Positions 16,390-25,900 of a stretch of 61,690 nucleotides of DNA are shown one piece after another; positions within the stretch are counted from its first letter, which is position 1; every line of letters begins with the position of its first letter. The stretch is from Lachnospiraceae bacterium (GTDB taxonomy: Bacteria > Bacillota > Clostridia > Lachnospirales > Lachnospiraceae), in contig JAAWBT010000073.1 of the NCBI GenBank assembly GCA_022792835.1, forward strand, positions 1 through 61,690, read 5' to 3'. The notes below the pieces were generated by a model. That model did no database searches, was not told the DNA's origin, and saw nothing but the letters and a program-made list of their open reading frames with translations. Position numbers and translations under genes: made by a program.

Positions 16390-18185
16390 CGGATCCCCTC
16401 CTCCCCATAGGACACCGCCGGGATGTGGATTCTAACTGTTGTCCCCTCGTCCGGCTCACTCTCAATCTCAAGGCCGTAAGCTTCCCCAAAATACAGCCGG
16501 ATCCGCTCATTGACATTGCTAAAACCGATTCCGGAGCCTTTCGTCTTTGGCAGAATCTCTCCTTTCAAAAGGGCCTCTTTCGTCTCCTCTGTCATTCCCA
16601 GCCCATTATCGCTGACACTGATATAGACTCCCTCCCCTTCTTTCCAGGCCCGCACATCAATGCGTCCCTCCTCATCCATAAACTCAATCCCATGATAAAG
16701 GGCATTTTCCGCCAAAGGCTGCACCACCAGTTTGACGGTGGACATACTGGTGACTTCCTCCTCTGCCTCAATGGAAAACTCAAATTTATTTTTGAAACGC
16801 ATCTGCTGGATGGTCAGATAATTGCGCACATGTTCCAGCTCATCTCGAACCGGTATGATCGTCCTGCCTTTGCTGAGGCTGATCCGAAACAGCCTGGCCA
16901 ATGAAGTCACCACACGGACTGCCTCTCTGTCCTGTTCGTTCTCAATCATCCAGACAATAATGTCCAGGGTGTTATACAGGAAATGGGGATTAATCTGGGA
17001 CTGAAGGGCATCTAACTCGCTCTTCCGCCTGGATTCATGCTCTGCCACTGTGGCCTCCATGAGCCGTTTCATTTCATCTACCATGTCCTGGATAGCCCGT
17101 CCCAGATGCATGACCTCATAGGAACCACCCGCATAGATGACTGCCTCCAGATTTCCCTCTTCCATCTGATGGACACTCTTTTCCAGTCTCCGGATCGGGT
17201 CTGTCAGCATGGAAGAGATCCTGGAATTTACCACCACCAACACCAAAAGCAGCGCCAGAATGATACAGGCAATGAACATCCGGTTCTGAAAGGTGTCAAA
17301 AGAAAAGCCTCTGGCCGGCATGACTCCGATCAGTTTCCATCCGGTATAGCCTACCGTCTTCACTGTCAGAACCCGCTCTTCCCCCTCAAAGACTTCTTTG
17401 TGGTTTCCGTCAGAAAGGCCCGCTGCCTGAATGTTGTTTTCTGCCTCCAACCCTGAAAAAATAAGCTGCTGTCTGGGATGATAAATGAGGTTTCCCTCCC
17501 GGTCCGTCAGATAAATATAGCCTCCGCTGCCCAGAGTCGCCTTTCTCATGATCTGCTCCAGACCGCTGTATTTTAAATTGACCAGAAGAACGCCCTGCTG
17601 GGTGCTTTTGTCTCTGGTGATTTCCACCGAACTGCTCAAAGGAATCACCCATTTGAATGGACTCACAGTGTCCAAAAACACATTCTGAATCGTAGGGCTG
17701 AAAAAGTGGAGATCTTCTGTCTTCTGGATGGATTTCACAAACCACTCCTGCCCCATGATGTTGACATTTTTTTTCGGGGTGGCCGGAGGGGCTGTGGCCA
17801 GGACTGTCCCTGTCATGGAAAAAACGGTCATGTTTTCTACACTGCTCTGATTGGCCTCATAGAGCAGCTGCAGCTTTTCTGTGACCCCTCCGTCGTCCAC
17901 ATCGTTGTTTTTGATCACATGATAGTAGAGTGCATCCGACAGTTTCATTTTTTCCCGCAGATAAGTCTCCATAGCCTGATTGACCTGGGAAATCAGAATC
18001 TGGTTTTCCGCTAAAATACTCTCCTCCAGCTGGCCGGAAAAACGCCGGTAGAAAAAAAAGGCGGTCATCATCACTGCCAGAGCCGCGCTGACAGTAAAGG
18101 TCAGAAAAACGCTGTAGCGAATGCTGCTTCTCCCATGAAGTCCCCGAAACTGGTTCAAAAGACGGTTGTTCTTTTTTCCCTCCAT
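16377..18185 (-). CDS. YesM-type sensor histidine kinase
   Basis: 602-residue membrane kinase. Two membrane helices (about 33-55 and 285-310) enclose an extracellular dCache-like sensor domain. A HAMP segment (LTDPIRRLEKSVHQM) leads to the His_kinase region with QINPHFLYNTLDI (phospho-His near residue 397) and a C-terminal HATPase with LVVQPLAENALYHG, SDNGLGM and GSGIGFSNV. The frame is open upstream but the ATG at 18185, four bases after the regulator stop and preceded by AGGT, fits best. It is in one operon with a YesN-type regulator and two anchored binding proteins, upstream of mglBAC. Confidence 0.9.
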   Translation of the reverse strand: MEGKKNNRLLNQFRGLHGRSSIRYSVFLTFTVSAALAVMMTAFFFYRRFSGQLEESILAENQILISQVNQAMETYLREKMKLSDALYYHVIKNNDVDDGGVTEKLQLLYEANQSSVENMTVFSMTGTVLATAPPATPKKNVNIMGQEWFVKSIQKTEDLHFFSPTIQNVFLDTVSPFKWVIPLSSSVEITRDKSTQQGVLLVNLKYSGLEQIMRKATLGSGGYIYLTDREGNLIYHPRQQLIFSGLEAENNIQAAGLSDGNHKEVFEGEERVLTVKTVGYTGWKLIGVMPARGFSFDTFQNRMFIACIILALLLVLVVVNSRISSMLTDPIRRLEKSVHQMEEGNLEAVIYAGGSYEVMHLGRAIQDMVDEMKRLMEATVAEHESRRKSELDALQSQINPHFLYNTLDIIVWMIENEQDREAVRVVTSLARLFRISLSKGRTIIPVRDELEHVRNYLTIQQMRFKNKFEFSIEAEEEVTSMSTVKLVVQPLAENALYHGIEFMDEEGRIDVRAWKEGEGVYISVSDNGLGMTEETKEALLKGEILPKTKGSGIGFSNVNERIRLYFGEAYGLEIESEPDEGTTVRIHIPAVSYGEEGIRWEK

Positions 18186-18189
18186 AGGC

Positions 18190-19797
18190 TTACCTGTTCC
18201 GAAATCTGGTCGGAGAAACACCGAACCGCTTTTTAAACACATAGCTGAAATAGTTTGCTTCCGGGTATCCTACTTTGGAAGCGATCAGATAGGTTTTATC
18301 CTCCGTGGTCTGCAAAAGAGCTGCTGCCTTTTGAAGCCGCACCTCCGTCAGATAATTCACATAACTGCTTCCGGTCTCCTGTTTGAAAATGGTCGAAAAA
18401 TAAGAAGGGCTCAAGTGAATCTGGCGGCAGAGCTTGTCCACGGAAAGCTCCGGGTCCGCATAATGTTTCTCAATGTATTCCCTGGCCACGTCCACAATAT
18501 TCCTGGTTGTGGCCGTCCGTTTTTCCTCGATGCTCCGGCTTAAATTCATTGCAGTGTCAAAAAGCCAGCCGGAGAGTTCCTCTGTGGTCTGAAACGCTGT
18601 GATAAGCTCCAGGTAGTTCCCGCCTCGTCCCACTGCCTGCTCCATGGAAAGGCCATATTTTTCCACAATCTGAGCCACTGTATTCAAAAGACCGATCATA
18701 TAAAGCTGGTCATTCCTGGCCAGGGCATCTCCGTTCTCGGCCTTTTCCAGAATGATCTCCACAGCCTCCTTAACCGGCTCCTCTTTCCCTCCGCCAAAGG
18801 TCACCGCTTTTGTGAGAAGAGCCGCCTCCTCAGCGCCAAAGCACACCGGCACAGACACAGACTCATCCACATCCTGATAGCAGATCACCCGGCCGCTCCC
18901 CAGGATTGCCCGGTATTCCAGGGCTGAGACCGCCTCCCTGTAGGACTCCGGTATGTTCTGATAGCCTTTCCCGCTTCCGCCTACTCCTACTGTCAGGCTG
19001 ACTTCAAAGACTCTCTGGCATTTCCTGCACACACTTTCCAGAATATCCAAAAGGCCCTCTGCCGCCTGTCCTTCCTCCATGGAAATAATCAGAATCAGAT
19101 AGGCTTTATAGGACCAAATCACCGGTACAAAATCCGGCAAAAGCTGTTCTTCTAAAAATTTCCTGACAGAAATCCGCAGCATCTCCTGATCCTTTGCCGT
19201 CTGCTTCCCCTCTGGCGCCCGCCCTACCCTGGCCGCTGCCGCCAGATGGACAGGCTTCTCTCTTCCCGGGATCTCCAGCTCGTCCATGCGCCGCTCTGCG
19301 TGCTCCCTGTCAAAAAAGCCACGGACAAAATCTGTCAGGAACCGCTCTCTGATCACAGGAAGCATCTCTTCGTAGTCCCTTTTCAGCCGTTCCATGCTCC
19401 TGCTCTGGGCAATGTCTGCATCCAGCTCTTCTTTTACCCTGGTAAGCACCCCGCAAAGCTCTTCGGCATTGACTGGCTTTAACACATATTCCATCACATT
19501 GAGGCGGATCGCCTCCTTGGCGTATTCGAATTCATCAAAACCGGAAAACAGGATCAGCTTGATGGGAGAATGTTTTTCCTGCAAAATCCTTCCCAGCTCC
19601 AGACCGTCCATAAAAGGCATTTTTATGTCCGTAAGAATCACGTCCAGTTCCAGAGTCTCGGCCTTTTCCAGCGCTTCCATGCCATTCTCCGCGTCAGCCA
19701 CCACCTCAAATCCCAGGCTTTCCCAGTCCATCTTCTTTACAATGGCCTTGCGCACCTCTTCTTCATCATCCACGATCATGATCTTATAAAGCTCCAT
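18190..19797 (-). CDS. YesN-type response regulator (REC plus AraC-type HTH)
   Basis: 535-residue cytoplasmic regulator. The N-terminal receiver (residues 1-120) has IVDDEEEV, DVILTDIKMPFMDG with the acceptor Asp near residue 56, and VLKPVN with the conserved Lys. A long middle region follows. The C-terminal AraC domain (about 435-530) contains two helix-turn-helix units (LSVDKLCRQIHLSPSYFSTIFK and KTYLIASKVGYPEANYF, shown here as recognised segments). First gene of the operon; ribosome site GAGAGGG. The most likely target is the downstream mglBAC operon and possibly its own promoter. Confidence 0.9.
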   Translation of the reverse strand: MELYKIMIVDDEEEVRKAIVKKMDWESLGFEVVADAENGMEALEKAETLELDVILTDIKMPFMDGLELGRILQEKHSPIKLILFSGFDEFEYAKEAIRLNVMEYVLKPVNAEELCGVLTRVKEELDADIAQSRSMERLKRDYEEMLPVIRERFLTDFVRGFFDREHAERRMDELEIPGREKPVHLAAAARVGRAPEGKQTAKDQEMLRISVRKFLEEQLLPDFVPVIWSYKAYLILIISMEEGQAAEGLLDILESVCRKCQRVFEVSLTVGVGGSGKGYQNIPESYREAVSALEYRAILGSGRVICYQDVDESVSVPVCFGAEEAALLTKAVTFGGGKEEPVKEAVEIILEKAENGDALARNDQLYMIGLLNTVAQIVEKYGLSMEQAVGRGGNYLELITAFQTTEELSGWLFDTAMNLSRSIEEKRTATTRNIVDVAREYIEKHYADPELSVDKLCRQIHLSPSYFSTIFKQETGSSYVNYLTEVRLQKAAALLQTTEDKTYLIASKVGYPEANYFSYVFKKRFGVSPTRFRNR

Positions 19798-19841
19798 ATC
19801 TTTGCCCTCTCTGACACTGGCATCTCTGACTGTTTTTTAGT

Positions 19842-19850
19842 ATTGTACCA
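19842..19850 (-). promoter_or_regulatory. possible extended -10 promoter of the YesN-YesM operon
   Basis: On the minus strand TACAAT (19842-19847) is preceded by TGG, an extended -10 arrangement, about 45 bases before the regulator ATG. No good -35 hexamer sits at the standard distance, which would fit an activator-dependent promoter. Confidence 0.4.
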
Positions 19851-19901
19851 CAATTTTGACAATTATCACAGTCCAATTGGAAAACTCTGGCAGATTGTCT
19901 T

Positions 19902-21191
19902 TCATAAAGAAGGTAAGCTCTGTGCTTTCCCGCTCATGATCCCCACAATCGTCTCTTCTGTCCCAGTCATGCCGGGATTGGCGACCAGGCCGATGTTCCT
20001 CATGGTCTGCTCCGGCGTTTCCCCTCCGATGCCGTGGCAGCTTTCGATCTGCACCCCCGAAAGCCCCAGCGCTGCGGCTGCAAAACCGGTTTTGACAGCG
20101 GAAATCACTTTCATCACACAGCCATGATTCCCGCCCTGGCAGATCATGCCCACGATGGAGTTTGTCATATTGTACAGGGTGCGGGTCACCGCCGCAAGAT
20201 CTCCTCCCCGGAGCATGGTAAGACCGCAGGCCATCCCAGCGCCCGCCGCCACGCCGCAGCCGCACAGTGCGGACAAAATTCCGGAATACTGTTTGATGTA
20301 CATGGTGATCAGATAACTGAGAGCCGTCGCCCGAAGGAGCATAAGGTCTGAATATCCCTCCGATTGAGCGGCCGCATACAAGGGCATCGTGCTGATGATC
20401 CCGTGATTCCCGCTGCCTGTGATGCTCATGGCCGGATAGTTGAGCCCCAAAACCCTCGCCTTAGCGGCAGCCGCGGCAAGAGCCAGGGATGACTTTTCTG
20501 CATCTGCTGAAATCTTCAGGCCGCCGTTTCCTTTAAGGAGCTCTCTCGCAAACACACACCGGTCGGAGGCCAGACCGGCCTCTGCCAGATTCAGGTTGAC
20601 CGTATATGCTTCCTGAATGAAGCCGATTTCCGCCTCCAAAGCCTGAGAAGCAAAGGTAAACATCTGTGCCAGAGTCATCTGTCCCATGAAAGCGCTCTCT
20701 TTTGTATGTGTCTCCTCTTCCTTTTCCCTCTCGTCAAGGAGAACCTTGTGATTTTTCCGAAGGTAACAGACATTAGTATGGCTGTGCCGGATCTCTGCCT
20801 CACAGACATCATGGGCTGTGGCAATCCGGGCATGAATCAAAATGTCCGAACTGATCTCTCCCATGGAGACAGTCACTTTTCCAAAAGCGATCTGTTCCTC
20901 GCAGAATTGGACATCCTGCTCTTTGACGGCGTCCAGTACCAGGAGCCCCTTATCTGGCTGCCCGAACCAGCAGCCAAGGGCAGCGGCGTATTCGTTTCCC
21001 ACTTTGTGGGTATTGGGAATTCCACAGGTGAAGGCATTTTTGAAAATGCCGGAATTGACCTGGACTGCCACGGTCTCTGGCTGTTCCTCACTGAGCCTTC
21101 CCGCTGCCGCACAGGCCAGCGCAATGGCTGCAGGCTCCGTCACCCCCAGCGCCGGTTTCATATCCTGAAGGATTAAATCTGAAAAATCCAT
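19902..21191 (-). CDS. UPF0597/CyuA-type L-cysteine desulfidase or L-serine dehydratase-like enzyme
   Basis: 429-residue cytoplasmic enzyme of the UPF0597 family. E. coli CyuA (YhaM) is a member that degrades L-cysteine to pyruvate, ammonia and sulfide using a 4Fe-4S cluster; the fold is related to the alpha chain of iron-sulfur serine dehydratases. Visible marks are the N-terminal PALGVTEPAAIALA, the SITGSGNHGI glycine-rich loop, and Cys-rich CGCGVAAGAGMACG and MICQGGNHGC segments that would hold the cluster. The length is normal. A consensus promoter (21271-21298) lies upstream and an AAGGAG ribosome site precedes the ATG. Monocistronic; the exact substrate is not decided by sequence. Confidence 0.85.
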   Translation of the reverse strand: MDFSDLILQDMKPALGVTEPAAIALACAAAGRLSEEQPETVAVQVNSGIFKNAFTCGIPNTHKVGNEYAAALGCWFGQPDKGLLVLDAVKEQDVQFCEEQIAFGKVTVSMGEISSDILIHARIATAHDVCEAEIRHSHTNVCYLRKNHKVLLDEREKEEETHTKESAFMGQMTLAQMFTFASQALEAEIGFIQEAYTVNLNLAEAGLASDRCVFARELLKGNGGLKISADAEKSSLALAAAAAKARVLGLNYPAMSITGSGNHGIISTMPLYAAAQSEGYSDLMLLRATALSYLITMYIKQYSGILSALCGCGVAAGAGMACGLTMLRGGDLAAVTRTLYNMTNSIVGMICQGGNHGCVMKVISAVKTGFAAAALGLSGVQIESCHGIGGETPEQTMRNIGLVANPGMTGTEETIVGIMSGKAQSLPSL

Positions 21192-21270
21192 GAAATCTGC
21201 TCCTTTTCCTTCTTATTTTTTCATTTTTCTTGTTTTTGTATTCCTATGACGTATAATGTCTATGATGTTC

Positions 21271-21298
21271 ATTATATCGTTTTCAAATTCCTTGTCAA
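21271..21298 (-). promoter_or_regulatory. sigma-A promoter of the cysteine desulfidase-like gene
   Basis: On the minus strand TTGACA (21293-21298) and TATAAT (21271-21276) are both perfect consensus, separated by 16 bases. The leader to the ATG at 21191 is about 70 bases. Confidence 0.85.
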
Positions 21299-21462
21299 TT
21301 TCCATTTGAGTTTCCGTATTTTCCACTTTGCCAAAGAACGCAGGAAAACACTTAGTATCCGTTACGAGCTTTTATGAGCGGAAGCGTGTTGCGGTGTGAA
21401 AAGAACCGATTTTCCTCCGTGATTCTTTCAAAAAACACGAAAACTCAAGATGGAAAAATTTT

Positions 21463-21488
21463 TGTAACGAAATCCACAGTCTTCCGTC
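21463..21488 (+). promoter_or_regulatory. ECF-type promoter of the sigma/anti-sigma pair (predicted autoregulation)
   Basis: TGTAAC (21463-21468), 16 bases, then CGTC (21485-21488). This is the form used by many Firmicute ECF sigma factors (AAC in the -35, CGT in the -10, spacer near 16). It lies 35 bases ahead of the sigma-factor ATG, suggesting that the factor transcribes its own gene. The 332-base divergent region 21192-21523 holds only this and the cysteine desulfidase promoter. Confidence 0.65.
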
Positions 21489-21523
21489 TAACTGCAGAAG
21501 ACAAGGAGGTGATCACAGGCATC

Positions 21524-22009
21524 ATGGATTATGAGAAATTATATAACACTTACTATATGCAGGTGTATTCTTACGTGATGACCCTCATCAAAGACAGTGA
21601 TCTGGCTGAAGAGCTCACACAGCAGGTGTTTTTTAAGGCCATATCGACCAAGGCAGATTTTGGCGGCCGTTCCGGCGAGCTGACCTGGCTGTGCTCCATC
21701 GCCAAAAATGCATGTTGCGATGAACTGAGAAGGAGACGGCATTTTTCTGGCCTTCCGCCAGGAGACGAGCGTCCGTCAGCGGACCAGGTGGAAAAAACAG
21801 TGATGGATGCAGATACCACCTACCGCATCCATGTGATTCTCCATCATTTGGAGGAGCCCTATAAAGAAGTGTTTTCTCTGAGGGTATTTGGAGAACTGCC
21901 TTTTGCCAAAATTGCATCTATTTTCGGAAAAACGGAAAGCTGGGCGAGAGTGACCTATCACCGGGCCCGCCTGAAAATCAAAGAAAGGATGGATCATGAT
22001 CATGAATAA
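21524..22009 (+). CDS. ECF-subfamily RNA polymerase sigma factor
   Basis: 161-residue alternative sigma factor. Region 2 covers about residues 5-70 (YSYVMTLIKDSDLAEELTQQVFFKAI; the DAEEL-type helix is shown here only in recognised pieces) and region 4 covers about 100-155 (EEPYKEVFSLRVFGELPFAKIA and SWARVTYHRARLKI segments with the helix-turn-helix). The frame is open further upstream, but the ATG at 21524 follows AAGGAGGTGATCAC and gives the usual short N terminus. The anti-sigma gene overlaps its end by 14 bases. A predicted ECF promoter precedes it. Its regulon cannot be read from this window beyond itself. Confidence 0.9.
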   Translation: MDYEKLYNTYYMQVYSYVMTLIKDSDLAEELTQQVFFKAISTKADFGGRSGELTWLCSIAKNACCDELRRRRHFSGLPPGDERPSADQVEKTVMDADTTYRIHVILHHLEEPYKEVFSLRVFGELPFAKIASIFGKTESWARVTYHRARLKIKERMDHDHE

Positions 22010-22976
22010 AACTTGTGAAATCATACAAGACCTTCTGCCCTTATATATGGACCATGCCTGCAGCGAGGCCAGTGTAACGATGGTGGAAGCACATCTGGCA
22101 GAATGTAAAGAATGCGCAAAAATCCGAGACTCCATGAAATCAAATCCCTATGACGCGGCTCTGCAGTTGGAAAAAGAAGACGTACTGGCCCATCATGCCA
22201 AAAGGCAAAAACGAAAAACCCTGGTCGCAGGCGCCGGCAGCGCGGGAGTTCTCTGCATCCCGATCATTGTCTGTCTGATTGTGAACCTGGCAGTGGGCCA
22301 TGCTCTGGACTGGTTTTTTATCGTCCTCGCCTCCATGATGGTACTCGCCTCTCTGCTTGTGGTCCCTCTGGTGGCTGAAAAGCAACGAGGTCTTTGCACA
22401 CTGTTTAGTTTTACCGGAAGCCTGCTGCTTTTGCTGTTCATCTGCGCCCTCTATACCAATGGAAACTGGTTTTTTGTGGCCGGAAGCTCTGTGTTATTTG
22501 GCCTGTCCGTATTGTTTGCCCCTTATCTTTCCTGCGTCCTCCCTCTTCCGGCCTTCTGGGCAAGAAATAAAGGACTCTTTGTCTTCACTGTGGATACCAG
22601 CCTTTTTGCTGTCATGCTGCTTTGTATCGGTTTTCACGTAAACAGCAGGGCTTACTGGAAGCTTATGCCCCCTATTGTCCTTTTTAACGCTGGATTCCTC
22701 TGGTGCCTCTTTCTTATATGCAGATATTTAAAAATCAGCAGATGGAGCCGCGCAGGGATCGCCAACCTCCTCACCGGAGTCTATGTGTTCACCGTTGACC
22801 GCGTGGTGGCCTGGATTCTGGGCGAAGCCCGTCCCTGGCCCGGATTTTATCCGAATATATGGAATTTCCACACCAGTGACGGGAATATCAAATGGCTGTT
22901 TTTGATCGTAAGCATTTTCTTTGGCCTCACCTTCCTTGGAATCGGGATCTGGCGCGAACGGAACGCCCGAAAATAG
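21996..22976 (+). CDS. zinc-finger (ZAS) anti-sigma factor, membrane protein
   Basis: 326-residue membrane protein. The N-terminal cytoplasmic anti-sigma domain (about 1-50) has the HxxxCxxC motif of zf-HC2 proteins in EAHLAECKEC and a DLLPLYMDHACSE segment typical of this class. About six or seven hydrophobic helices follow from residue 75 onward, more than the single helix of RsiW-type proteins. It should hold the cotranscribed sigma factor inactive until a membrane or envelope signal is received. ATG at 21996 or 22002 are both possible. Its last 50 bases overlap, tail to tail, the end of the giant surface protein gene on the other strand. Confidence 0.85.
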   Translation: MIMNKTCEIIQDLLPLYMDHACSEASVTMVEAHLAECKECAKIRDSMKSNPYDAALQLEKEDVLAHHAKRQKRKTLVAGAGSAGVLCIPIIVCLIVNLAVGHALDWFFIVLASMMVLASLLVVPLVAEKQRGLCTLFSFTGSLLLLLFICALYTNGNWFFVAGSSVLFGLSVLFAPYLSCVLPLPAFWARNKGLFVFTVDTSLFAVMLLCIGFHVNSRAYWKLMPPIVLFNAGFLWCLFLICRYLKISRWSRAGIANLLTGVYVFTVDRVVAWILGEARPWPGFYPNIWNFHTSDGNIKWLFLIVSIFFGLTFLGIGIWRERNARK

Positions 22977-25900
22977 CTGACAGCCATCCGCCGCTGATCA
23001 CAAGTAAAACAATCCACATCCAGACCGCCGTCTCATCGCCGGACTTTGGAGACGGGGTGGCAGGAGTCCCGGGCTTCTCCGGTTTCTGCTCCGCTCCGGG
23101 GCCCTCCGGTTTCTCTGGCTCTGCCGTAATTTTTTTCCAGGCCACGATGATGGGGGACAGCCCTTTCACCGTGAAGCAGATCCCATCCAAAGTCAGAGAT
23201 ACCCCTGGCGTCTCGATCTGCCCCGGCCGGTAACCGTTCATTTCCTGGGTAAACATATGGGTCACCACGAATTCATAGTCCGTCCGGTTGGTCCCTTCCG
23301 GATAGGGAAGCGTGATTATAAGCCCCTCCCCAGGGAAGTTCTCTTTTGTCGCCTTGATCCAGGTCTTGCCCCCGTCCAGGGAAAACTGAAGTTCCACATC
23401 GTAAATCTCCATGTTTTCACTGGTATATCCAGCCTGGCTGAGAATGACCCGGCTCATGGCCTCAAAAATCTTCTCCTTTGTGTCAAGCCCAATCTTCTTC
23501 AATTCCTCCGGGATGTTCTGGATTCCCTTTTCAATGACCATCCTGGCAGTGGCCTCGCTGGTTCCGTTGTCGATCACAATGCCGTCGGAACAGATGTAAC
23601 CGCTCTTATTCCCGACTTTGTCCTCTGCCCAGGCATAGATCACGTAAGTGCCGTTCTCCGTCAGGTCAAAGGAGGATGCCGTAAGCTCTGTCCAGGAATC
23701 CGGCCCCAGCTCATCCAGCTCCTGTCCGGTGAGCGCCCTCCCTCCCGGATTCCGGTCCACATAACAGAACACCTGCTCCAGTCCGGAAAGGCTGTCCTCT
23801 GCCTGGATCTTAATCTGTCCCGGCCCGTAAAGCCCATAATCCAGTTCCGTCAAAAGCACCTGCCATCCAGTCTCCCTGTCATTGATCTGGATTCCCCCGT
23901 CCGCACCTGCAAAGGAAGGCCCAGTCCGGTCTACCTTCACGAAAACCGTCTTTCCCTCCGTCAGCCAGCCGGTTTTGTCCTCTTTTAGGTAATAAGTGAC
24001 ATCAGCGCCCTCCGCGCCGGTCTCTTTCTCATAGACAAGCTGTCTGCCAAAGTCCCCTGTCAGGGAATCGCTGATGGCAAAGCCCTCCGGAGCCGTGATC
24101 AGGGCACTCCTGGTCCATTCCTCCGGCCCCTGGGCCTTCGCGTCTGTCTCATAAGGAATGATTCTAAATTCACCAATCTTGAGTTCGGTTCGGCCCAGAT
24201 AGTTGTCTCCCTCTTTCAGATCCGCAAACACCTCGTACGACCCGAATTCTGTCGGAGGAGCCTCTAGGAAACTCTCCGCCCCCGCCTTCCGATAGCGGAA
24301 TGTAATGGTCCCAAGGCCCTTCACCCCCTCTGCGGGGGATGCCTCGGCCTTCTTTGGCGTCCCGTCACAGACCAAATCGCCTGCCGGCCCTTGATAAGTG
24401 ATCTGCAAAAGAGACGGCTCCGCCTTGGCGACGGTAAAGTCTGCGGTAGCTTCTGCTCCTGTATAAAAGGCAGTTTCCTCCAGGATGACCCGCACCTGAT
24501 ACACCCCGGCCTCCGTGGGGATCTGGGTGGTCCAGGACGTCTCCGGCTCTGACTTTCCTTTATACTCCAGGGCCACTTTGCCCTCAGAATTGCAGGTATA
24601 GGAGGGAACATGGACCGTCTGGTCGTATCTTCCGTAAGTCCATCCGGCCATAAACAGCCCTTCGATGTTTCCCTGTGCCTGCTTCACGGTGATCACAGCC
24701 CCTTCACTCTTCCTCACATAGCCGTCGCAGGAAACCTCACAGTAATAGCGGTATTCCCCTTCTGTACTTCCCTCCGGGATCGTGAGCCCCACAGGAACTC
24801 GGTAGGCTGCCCCACAGGCCCCCTCAATCCTCTCCGTCCCGGCATTTCCCAAATCCCGGTACCACTGGTAAGTGATTTCTTCTGTCACACCATCGGTTTT
24901 CTCTGCCACCACCTCAAGGACAGGGGTATCGGCTTCTGTATAACCATAGGGAACCTCTGCATCCTCGGGCTGCACCGTAAGGCTTACGGGAATCTTCGCC
25001 ACAGTCACATTTCCTGCAAAGCTTGTGGACTCCAGCTGCTTAGCCTCTGTGACCCAGTTCCCCTTTGTCACGTTCTCTCCGTCTATGGATACCTCCCGGT
25101 AGGCGTAAGACTCTGCCGGCAGGCTCCCTACCTGGCCATCCTCTGCCAAAAAACAGATGCTGCTTCCATCTGCGCTTCCCTGGAAGACGCCTCCCGTGAG
25201 GAGTGCCGAAGCGCCACTTGACAGGAACATCCCGTTGGTGCTACCCCGAAAGCGACCATCTTTTATGACAATTTTGGCATCTGCATAGGTATAGAGGCCA
25301 TAGCCGGACTTTCCCGTGCCCGCAAAGCTGCCTCCCTCCACGGTAAAGCTGCCTCCGGATACGCGGACTCCGTAACCGGAATGATCTGCACCCGTTCCTG
25401 CCTTCCCGCTGAATGTTCCTCCGGTCACAGTCACGCTGCCGCCCGCCACATCCAGACCGGTACCCACATGATGGTCCAGCGTTCCGTTGCCGCCTTCTGT
25501 GATGCCGCCGGCAATCTGAACTTCTCCGCCGTCCACGGCGATTCCATGGGTAGAGCCAATGATATGAGCACTGCCGTCCACGGCGAGGCTTCCGCCCGTC
25601 ACCCGGATTCCCTCTCCAGAGAGAGCAAGTCTGCTTACCTTTCCTCCTGTGATCTCGGCACTTCCTCCCCTCACGGTCACTCCCCGTACTCTGCCGGCCG
25701 CCATTCCCCCTGTCATGACCAGCCGCCCTGTTTCTGTCACCAGGATCGCTTCCTCTTTATCGGTATCCACTTTTGCGGTTCCTCCCAGGACTGCCAGACC
25801 GCCGCCCTCAGCCGTGAGCCTTCCTGTGATCATTCCGCTTTCAGCCGTAAAGCTGCCTCCGGCAACTGAAACATTTCCGTATACGTTTCCCTCTTCCATA

